From: an uncultured Bacilli bacterium
GTDB lineage: Bacteria; Bacillota_I; Bacilli_A; RF39; UBA660
DNA: 38,804 bases
Reading direction: 5' to 3'
Assembly (NCBI GenBank): GCA_944350445.1
Contig: CALVOW010000012.1
Location: 1-38,804, forward strand
A model generated the notes under the pieces. The model was given only the letters and a program-made list of their open reading frames with translations. It searched no databases and was not told where the DNA came from. Shown one piece after another: positions 32,559 to 38,804 of this stretch (its first letter is position 1; every line of letters begins with the position of its first letter). The translations under genes and the position numbers were made by a program.

Positions 32559-33971
32559 ATGAAATTTTGTGACAAGTTGCCAAAACTTAGAAAACAAAAT
32601 AATATAACACAAGAGCAATTAGCTGATAAAATGGGGGTTTCTAGACAAGCTGTTTCCAAATGGGAACAAGGCATATCAATACCCGACATGGATAAAATGA
32701 TACAATTATGCAATATTTTAAATTGTACCTTAGAAGATTTACTAGATGATGGAGTAATTGAAGACAACAAAAATCAAACTAAAAAAAATAATTTTCAAGA
32801 TTATTTTCATGATTTCTTAAAATACATTACTAATATTTACAATATGTTTTGTGCTATGAAATTTAAAGAAAAAATAAAATGTTTATTTGAAATGCTTCTT
32901 GTTTTTTCTATATTACTAATATTTTTTCTACTAATATTTTCCTTAATAGATGATTTTTTACTTGATAATCTTAATTTAATTCCTGTTGCCGGTAATTTAA
33001 TCAGTTTTCTTTTATCTAATATCCTAATTCTTGCTTTAATTATCTTAGGGCTTATTATATTCTTTCATATCTTTAAAATTAGATATTTAGACTATTATGT
33101 GACAATCGAAGATAAAAATACAACTGAACAAAAGATTGAAACTCCAATTGAAAATGCAAATACCCTTGAAAAGACAACTAATCACGAATATATAAATATT
33201 CCAAAAAAAGAAAAAATTATTATTCGTGATCCTAAACATTCTAGTTTTTCCTTTTTTGAATTTCTAGTTAAAATATTCCTATTTATTACTAAAATATTTG
33301 TTTCCTTTTTTACTATTTTAGTTGTTATTTTCTTTTTATTTGCTATTATTTTCTTAGTATTTTTACTATGGCACATAAACTATGGAATAATTTTCTTATA
33401 TATATCAATTGCTGTTTTTGGGGTTTTAATATTAACTTATATTTTCTTAGAATTATTTTATAATTTTTTAATTTCTCATAAACAACACTTTAAACGAATT
33501 TTTATTCTTGCAATTCTAGCTCTTTTACTTCTTGGCTTTGGAACTGGTAGTGCAATTGTTACATATTTAAATTTTGATTCCGTAGTTAAAATAGATACTA
33601 AAACTGATATTATCAAATTAGAAATGAATGAGAATCTCATTTTAATGAATGATACTTATTATTTTAATCCAACTTATGAAATTGATGATGACAAAGAAAA
33701 TATTGAAATAAAAGTAGTGCATCCAACAATTACAGAGGTTTCTTTAAATAAATATCTTTCGTGGGATTACTTAATTACTAATTTATATTTACGAGGTAAC
33801 TTTTTTAAAACTTATCATTTTGTATTAAATACAGTAAAAAATAAAGAAATGCTACCCCAAAATGAGCAATTGCCTTTTGATGTAACAATAACTTTATCAA
33901 CTAAAAATTATCAAAAATTAATGTCCAACAAAGAAAAATATGAAAATTATTTGCAAACAATTTATAATTGA
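32559..33971 (+). CDS. XRE-family regulator with multi-span membrane domain
   Basis: A 470-residue protein. Residues 5-60 form a helix-turn-helix of the XRE/Cro type: 'LRKQNNITQEQLADKMGVS' then RQAVSKWEQG. About six hydrophobic segments follow between 105 and 350, and a final soluble domain of about 110 residues. It is thus a membrane-linked DNA-binding protein, of a kind common in Bacillota as envelope sensors. GGAGGTG precedes the ATG. The promoter -10 TATAAT lies near 32536. A direct repeat (CACCAAT / CAACCAAT) just upstream of it could be an operator. The signal it senses is unknown. Confidence 0.8.
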   Translation: MKFCDKLPKLRKQNNITQEQLADKMGVSRQAVSKWEQGISIPDMDKMIQLCNILNCTLEDLLDDGVIEDNKNQTKKNNFQDYFHDFLKYITNIYNMFCAMKFKEKIKCLFEMLLVFSILLIFFLLIFSLIDDFLLDNLNLIPVAGNLISFLLSNILILALIILGLIIFFHIFKIRYLDYYVTIEDKNTTEQKIETPIENANTLEKTTNHEYINIPKKEKIIIRDPKHSSFSFFEFLVKIFLFITKIFVSFFTILVVIFFLFAIIFLVFLLWHINYGIIFLYISIAVFGVLILTYIFLELFYNFLISHKQHFKRIFILAILALLLLGFGTGSAIVTYLNFDSVVKIDTKTDIIKLEMNENLILMNDTYYFNPTYEIDDDKENIEIKVVHPTITEVSLNKYLSWDYLITNLYLRGNFFKTYHFVLNTVKNKEMLPQNEQLPFDVTITLSTKNYQKLMSNKEKYENYLQTIYN

Positions 33972-34033
33972 ATAACTATTTTTGCAAATTATAATTTAAA
34001 TTCATGTTATAATTAAATAGTTGGAGGTATTAT

Positions 34034-35434
34034 ATGTATGATGTTATTATAGTAGGAGCAGGACCAGCAGGATTGTTTGCAGCTTATGAATTAATTGAAA
34101 AAAAAGGTTTAAAAGTTTTATTAATTGACCAAGGTAAATTAGCTGAGCATCGTGTTTGTTCAATGAATAAATATGGAACGAAGTGTTTAAATTGTAATCC
34201 TTGTCAAATTTTATCAGGTTATGGGGGAGCTGGAACTTTTTCTGATGGTAAATTGAATTTTGTTCCCAAACTTGGCAAAAGCGATTTATATAAATATATG
34301 ACTAGTGATGAAGCTGATAAATTATTAGAAGATACGGAAAATATTTTTAATAAGTTTAAAATGGATAGTGATATTTATCCAACTAATATGGAAGAAGCTT
34401 TAAAAATAAAAAAAGAAGTAGCTAAACAAGGAGCCAAACTCTTAATAATTAAACAAAAGCATTTAGGTAGTGATAAGTTACCTGGTTATATAACATCTTT
34501 TACCAACTATTTAAAAGAAAAAGGTATAACATTATTAGAATCAACTGAAGTTTTAGATATAGTTCATGAAGAAGCTAAAAATATTGTAAAATGCCAAAAA
34601 AATAAAAAAATGTTTCAATATGAAGGTAAGTATGTAATAGTTGCTCCTGGCCGAACGGGAGCTAAATGGATTCAAGAATTAGCTGATAAATATAAAATAC
34701 CATATTTATCCCAAAGTATTGAAATTGGAGTTAGAGTTGAAGTTAGACGAGAACTTTTAGAAGATTTATGCAGTGTTATTTATGATCCATCAATATTTAT
34801 AAAGACAAAAACTTATGGCGATGAAATTAGAACTTTTTGTACTAATCCTGGTGGATATGTAACTAAAGAAAATTATTATGGATATATATGTGTGAATGGT
34901 CACTCTTTAAAAGACATTAAATCTAATAATAGTAACTTTGCTTTTATTAGCAAAGTAAATTTAACTGAACCTGTAACTAATACCAGAGAATATGGAGAAT
35001 CAATTGCAAGAATTGCCAATGTTTTGGGAGACTCTAAACCGATTATTCAAACGCTTGGGGATTTGAAAAAATTTCGAAGAACAAGAGAAAGTCGTTTAGA
35101 AAAACAATTTATTACCCCAACTTTAAAAGATTGTGTACCTGGGGATTTAGCTCTTGTTATGCCACATCGAATTATTACAAATATTTTAGATGGATTGGAA
35201 GCTTTAGATAAAATTATTCCGGGTGTTAACAATGACGAGACACTTCTTTATGGACCAGAAATTAAATTTTTTAGTAATGAAATAGAAACTGATAATCATT
35301 TTAAAGCTCATAATATGAATATATATTTTATAGGAGATGGAGCTGGGAAAGCGGGTAATATTGTAATAGCAGCTGCAACTGGTTTAGTAGCAAGTCGTGA
35401 TATTTTAAAAAGATTAAATAAAAAGACAAAGTAA
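34034..35434 (+). CDS. FAD-dependent oxidoreductase (COG2509-like)
   Basis: A 466-residue flavoprotein. The dinucleotide-binding VIIVGAGPAGLFAAYEL motif is at the N terminus (about 5-21). A Cys-rich segment (KCLNCNPCQI) precedes 'GYGGAGTFSDGKLNF', the hallmark of this uncharacterised FAD dehydrogenase family. 'YFIGDGAGKAGNIVIAAATG' near the end forms the second flavin-binding segment. No membrane part is seen. GGAGG precedes the ATG. The physiological substrate is unknown. It is not functionally linked to its neighbours in any obvious way. Confidence 0.85.
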   Translation: MYDVIIVGAGPAGLFAAYELIEKKGLKVLLIDQGKLAEHRVCSMNKYGTKCLNCNPCQILSGYGGAGTFSDGKLNFVPKLGKSDLYKYMTSDEADKLLEDTENIFNKFKMDSDIYPTNMEEALKIKKEVAKQGAKLLIIKQKHLGSDKLPGYITSFTNYLKEKGITLLESTEVLDIVHEEAKNIVKCQKNKKMFQYEGKYVIVAPGRTGAKWIQELADKYKIPYLSQSIEIGVRVEVRRELLEDLCSVIYDPSIFIKTKTYGDEIRTFCTNPGGYVTKENYYGYICVNGHSLKDIKSNNSNFAFISKVNLTEPVTNTREYGESIARIANVLGDSKPIIQTLGDLKKFRRTRESRLEKQFITPTLKDCVPGDLALVMPHRIITNILDGLEALDKIIPGVNNDETLLYGPEIKFFSNEIETDNHFKAHNMNIYFIGDGAGKAGNIVIAAATGLVASRDILKRLNKKTK

Positions 35435-35483
35435 GACGTATAATATTTAGTAAAACAAATACTAAAATTAAATACGTCTTTTT
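35433..35483 (+). terminator. Intrinsic terminator after the FAD oxidoreductase
   Basis: AAGACGTA (35433-35440) pairs with TACGTCTT (35473-35480), with a nested TTTAGT/ACTAAA stem, then T. It begins within the stop codon. Confidence 0.8.
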
Positions 35484-35518
35484 AATATCAAAAATACTTT
35501 TTAAATTATTTAAATTCG

Positions 35519-35547
35519 TTGATTTTAAATTGTTTTTTCTATATAAT
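35519..35547 (+). promoter_or_regulatory. Sigma-A promoter
   Basis: TTGATT at 35519-35524, a 17-bp spacer, TATAAT at 35542-35547, 20 bp before the ATG at 35568. Confidence 0.75.
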
Positions 35548-35567
35548 ATTATGGTAGGTGAAGTGTT

Positions 35568-37019
35568 ATGGAAAATGTTACTTATTCTAGTTTGGAAAAA
35601 AAGATATTAACTTATGCTCCCTTTGATATTCCAAAATTACGAAGGGCTTATGAGTATGCCAAAAATTATCACAAAGATCAAAAAAGAGCTAGTGGCGAAC
35701 CATACATTATTCATCCTTTAAATATTGCTTATATATTAGCCAATATGCGTGCCGATATGGATACAATTTGTGCTGCCATTTTACATGATGTCGTCGAAGA
35801 TACAGAATCAACCTTAGACGAAATAGAAAAAAAATTTAACAAAACAATTCGTGATCTAGTAGATGGAGTTACCAAGATGACAAAACTAGATTTAAGCAGT
35901 AAAAAAGAATTATCAGCTTTAAATATTCGAAGAATTATTGTAAGTTTAGCAAGGGATCCAAGAATTATTATTATAAAATTAGTTGATAGACTTCACAATA
36001 TGCGCACTCTTGAATATAAAAGTCCGAAAAAACAACAAAAAAAAGCTTTAGAAACCTTAGAAATTTATGTACCATTAGCATATTATATTGGAGCTAGTAA
36101 AATAAAAGATGAACTAGAAAATATTGCTTTTCGTTATTTAAAACCAAGTTTATATGGAGATATTAATAAACAAAGAGAAGAATTAAAAAGAGAAACGAAA
36201 GATATTTTAGAAGCTACTAAAAAGCAAATAGATGCATTACTTAAAAAAAATAATATTAAAGCTAAATTTGAAATTCGTTATAAAGATAATTATAGTATCT
36301 ATAAAAAATTATTAACGCATATTCGCTTTGAAATGATTCATGATATGATGTCAATTAAAGTCCTTGTTAAAAATATTCGAGATTGTTATCTGGCTTTAAT
36401 GTTAATTCATAAAGAATTTACACCAATAAATAATCGCTTTAAAGATTATATAGCTAAACCTAAAACTAATATGTACAGATCTATTCATACGACTGTTTTT
36501 GGACCAGAAAATCGTTTAATTCAATTTCAAATTAGAACCTTTGATATGGAAAGAGTTGCTATTTATGGTCTTACTTCTTATTGGTTTAAATATAAAAATA
36601 ATGCTAGATTAGAAATGCAAAAAGATTTAGAAAATAATTTTCAATTTTTTAAATCTATTAAAGAGTTAGATAGTACGATTTTAGATAATATTGAATTTGT
36701 ATCAAGAATCAAAAAAGAGTTATTTTCAAGTAATATTTATGTTTATACAACCAGTGGAGAAATAATTGAGCTTCCAAACGGAGCAACGGTTATTGATTTT
36801 GCTTATAAAATACATACGGATGTTGGAAATAGTATGGTTGCAGCTATTGTTAATGATGAAGCTGTTTCCCTTGACTATGTTTTAGAAAATCAAGACCGGG
36901 TAAGAATTATTACTGATGAAACAGCTTATGTACCAAAAGAGGAATGGTTAGATAAAGTTGTAACTACAACAGCTCGTAATAAAATTATGGATTTTATAAA
37001 AGATAATAATGAAAATTGA
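35568..37019 (+). CDS. Rel/SpoT-like (p)ppGpp enzyme, short, synthetase site altered
   Basis: A 483-residue RelA/SpoT homologue. The HD hydrolase domain is intact: His49, LHDVVEDT with H73-D74, and KLVDRLHNMRTL. The synthetase domain (about 230-345) keeps RFKDYIAKPKTNMYRSIHT. However, the catalytic Glu of the usual ExQIRT is Gln319 (QFQIRT), and the following H and E of 'MHxxAExGxAAHW' are also replaced. A TGS domain (about 388-450) follows. The C-terminal helical, zinc and ACT regions of full Rel (about 730 residues) are absent. So hydrolysis is likely and synthesis doubtful. The ATG has a GGTGAAG ribosome site. Confidence 0.85.
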   Translation: MENVTYSSLEKKILTYAPFDIPKLRRAYEYAKNYHKDQKRASGEPYIIHPLNIAYILANMRADMDTICAAILHDVVEDTESTLDEIEKKFNKTIRDLVDGVTKMTKLDLSSKKELSALNIRRIIVSLARDPRIIIIKLVDRLHNMRTLEYKSPKKQQKKALETLEIYVPLAYYIGASKIKDELENIAFRYLKPSLYGDINKQREELKRETKDILEATKKQIDALLKKNNIKAKFEIRYKDNYSIYKKLLTHIRFEMIHDMMSIKVLVKNIRDCYLALMLIHKEFTPINNRFKDYIAKPKTNMYRSIHTTVFGPENRLIQFQIRTFDMERVAIYGLTSYWFKYKNNARLEMQKDLENNFQFFKSIKELDSTILDNIEFVSRIKKELFSSNIYVYTTSGEIIELPNGATVIDFAYKIHTDVGNSMVAAIVNDEAVSLDYVLENQDRVRIITDETAYVPKEEWLDKVVTTTARNKIMDFIKDNNEN

Positions 37020-37044
37020 CAAATTATCTTAAATACGTTACTAT
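37016..37044 (+). promoter_or_regulatory. Sigma-A promoter
   Basis: TTGACA at 37016-37021, a 17-bp spacer, TACTAT at 37039-37044, 23 bp before the ATG of gltX. The TGA stop of the upstream gene is inside the -35 box. Confidence 0.7.
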
Positions 37045-37067
37045 ATCACAAGTATTAGGAGGAGTTT

Positions 37068-38753
37068 ATGAATAAATTACAAGAATTAGCTGATTTAATG
37101 TTTCCAAATGTTAAGAAAACAATTGCTGATTATGAAAAAATATATCCCGAAAGATCTTTAAAAGAAGGAGCCAGAGTAACAAGATTTGCTCCAAGTCCGA
37201 CTGGTTTTGTTCATATGGGAAGTTTATTATCAGCTTTTGAAGACTATAAAATAGCGAAAGATACTGATGGAATATTTTATTTAAGAATTGAAAATACTGA
37301 TCAAAAAAGAAGTGTTGAAAATGGTATTGTAGGAATTTTGAATGATTTAAAAAACTTTGATATTATTCCCGATGAAGGAATGATTGATGAAGAACATAGT
37401 GTTGGGGCATATGGACCTTATATTCAAAGTGAAAGACAAGAAATATATCATACTTTTTGTAAAGAATTAGTTTTAAAAGGCTTTGCTTATCCTTGCTTTT
37501 GTAAACCAGAAGAATTAGAAGAAATTAGAGAAATTCAAGAGCTTAATAAAGAGCGAATTGGTTATTATGGATCTTTTGCTAAATGTCGTAGTTTAAGTAT
37601 CGACGAAGCAATAAAAAAAATAAAATCTGGCGAAGAATATGTTGTTCGTCTAAAATCACCTGGAAATTTTAATAAAAAAATAATGCTTCATGATGAAGTA
37701 AGAGGTGATATTGAGTTCCCGGAAAATGATTTAGATATTGTTTTATTAAAATCAACTGATAAATTACCAACTTATCATTTTGCCCATGTTGTTGACGATC
37801 ATCTAATGCGAACTACTCATGTTTGTCGTGGTGAAGAATGGATTGCTTCTTTTCCAATTCATTATCAGTTATTTCAAATTTTTAATTTTAAATTACCAGC
37901 TTATGCTCATTTAGGTTTAGTAATGAAAATAGATGAGAATGGAACGAGAAGAAAATTATCAAAAAGAAAAGATAAAGAAGCCAGTGTTGAATTTTATCAT
38001 AAAGAAGGAATACCAAAAGAAGCTGTTAAACTTTATTTAATGACAATTGCTAATTCTAATTTTGAAGAATGGTTGGATAATAATCCAAATTCTAGTCTTG
38101 ATGAATTTAAATTTGATTTTAAAAAAATAAGTGCTAGTGGGACTTTATTTGATGTTGAAAAACTTTTCAATATTTCCAAAAATTATTTAAGTCGTCAAAG
38201 TGCAAGAACTATCTATGATAATTTAGTTATTTGGGCTGAAGAATTTGAACCAGAATTTGCTTCTATTTTAAAAAATAATCAAGATTATGCAATTAAAATC
38301 TTTAATATTGAACGAGAAGTTGAAAAGCCAAGAAAAGATTATGTTAGTTATTCAAGTATTAAAAATTTTGTTTTTTATATGTTTGATGAATACTTTGAAA
38401 ATCCTATCTACGAATCAACTAAAATAAGCGATAAAGAAGAAATAAAAATTATTTTAAACACTTATTTTGCTAAATATCTGGATTTGTCTAATAAAGATAC
38501 TTGGTTTTTAAAAGTAAAAGAAATGACGGATGAACTTGGTTATGCTTCTAATATAAAAGAATATAAGAAAAATCCTAAAAATTATAAAGGAAATGTCTCA
38601 GATATAACTGGAGTAATTCGCGTTGCTTTAACAAGTAAAACGAATACCCCTGATTTATATGAAATCATGAAACTTTTAGGTAAAGAGAAAATTCAAGAAA
38701 GATTTACAAAGTATATTAACTCTTTGTCAGTAAAAAAGAGTAAAATAAATTAA
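37068..38753 (+). CDS. gltX: Glutamate--tRNA ligase
   Basis: A 561-residue class I synthetase. RFAPSPTGFVHMGSLLSAF carries the HIGH-like signature (HMGS). 'FAHVVDDHLMRTTHVCRGEEW' is the family's central block. KLSKRKD is the KMSKS loop. A helical anticodon-binding region makes up the last 200 residues. It charges tRNA-Glu, and possibly tRNA-Gln if the amidotransferase route is used. It is longer than typical GluRS (about 470-500) because of additional residues in the N-terminal part and the C-terminal domain. AGGAGG precedes the ATG. Confidence 0.95.
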   Translation: MNKLQELADLMFPNVKKTIADYEKIYPERSLKEGARVTRFAPSPTGFVHMGSLLSAFEDYKIAKDTDGIFYLRIENTDQKRSVENGIVGILNDLKNFDIIPDEGMIDEEHSVGAYGPYIQSERQEIYHTFCKELVLKGFAYPCFCKPEELEEIREIQELNKERIGYYGSFAKCRSLSIDEAIKKIKSGEEYVVRLKSPGNFNKKIMLHDEVRGDIEFPENDLDIVLLKSTDKLPTYHFAHVVDDHLMRTTHVCRGEEWIASFPIHYQLFQIFNFKLPAYAHLGLVMKIDENGTRRKLSKRKDKEASVEFYHKEGIPKEAVKLYLMTIANSNFEEWLDNNPNSSLDEFKFDFKKISASGTLFDVEKLFNISKNYLSRQSARTIYDNLVIWAEEFEPEFASILKNNQDYAIKIFNIEREVEKPRKDYVSYSSIKNFVFYMFDEYFENPIYESTKISDKEEIKIILNTYFAKYLDLSNKDTWFLKVKEMTDELGYASNIKEYKKNPKNYKGNVSDITGVIRVALTSKTNTPDLYEIMKLLGKEKIQERFTKYINSLSVKKSKIN

Positions 38754-38762
38754 AAAGAAAAG

Positions 38763-38804
38763 CTTTATAATATTTGAAGTTAAAAATAATTATAAAGTTT
38801 TTTT
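38763..38804 (+). terminator. Intrinsic terminator after gltX
   Basis: CTTTATAAT (38763-38771) pairs perfectly with ATTATAAAG (38789-38797), followed by T to the end of the window. Confidence 0.8.

Noticed and set aside
1-38804. CRISPR array, rRNA or tRNA genes
   Set aside because: No regularly spaced direct repeats with unique spacers and no conserved rRNA or tRNA segments were seen. The only tandem DNA repeats are the collagen GPT codons and the LysM modules.

Overview
The window comes from a very AT-rich, low-GC Gram-positive bacterium (Bacillota). The signs are consensus sigma-A promoters, strong GGAGG ribosome sites, a Gram-positive-type VirB/VirD4 machine, a Rel-type (p)ppGpp enzyme and an FtsW/SpoVE-type SEDS protein. 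Three host genes suggest a spore former: a DUF2935 protein, a collagen-like GPT-repeat surface protein of the exosporium type, and a LysM amidase behind a mother-cell-sigma-like promoter. Genus cannot be fixed from the sequence; an uncultured gut lineage is likely.

Layout. (1) 90-3454: a minus-strand DUF2935 gene, then a coiled-coil protein and an unknown membrane protein. (2) 3595-14062: a tight type IV secretion operon in the order VirB6-like, PrgI/VirB3-like, VirB4 N-domain, VirB4 ATPase, a SpoIID-like plus C39-like cell-wall/peptidase protein, a lipoprotein, VirD4. No relaxase is visible. (3) 14122-16662: a cadherin-like beta-sandwich surface protein and an FtsW/SpoVE-type protein. (4) 16792-31331: an N-acetylmuramoyl-L-alanine amidase with six LysM repeats, split in two by a 12,992-bp element (17054-30045). 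(5) 31446-38753: collagen-like protein (minus strand), XRE membrane regulator, FAD oxidoreductase, Rel-like (p)ppGpp enzyme and glutamyl-tRNA synthetase.

The main discovery is the split gene. The two halves share the 14-bp near-repeat GAGGTGG(C/T)GAAGGT in the same reading frame. Joining them removes 12,992 bp and restores a 515-residue amidase with no stop or frameshift: the zinc ligands come from the left half and the catalytic Glu and LysM repeats from the right. The circular junction of the excised element would be a 42-bp near-palindrome (13-bp perfect arms) centred on a GG dinucleotide inside the shared core, as expected for a large serine recombinase attP. Such a recombinase is encoded at 25086-26669. 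With a sigma-K-like promoter (AC-N16-CATAAAATA) before the amidase, this resembles the skin and SPbeta type of sporulation-gene intervening element. Developmental excision is an inference.

The element's cargo is largely defence: TnpV, an EcoRI-type adenine methyltransferase overlapping a DUF262-HNH protein, a Gabija pair (GajA/GajB), an HTH protein, the recombinase, a cluster of six stem-loops, an unknown helical protein, and a self-inhibited Fic protein with a membrane partner. All genes point the same way. The proposal is a defence island parked in a cell-wall amidase gene, removable without scar.
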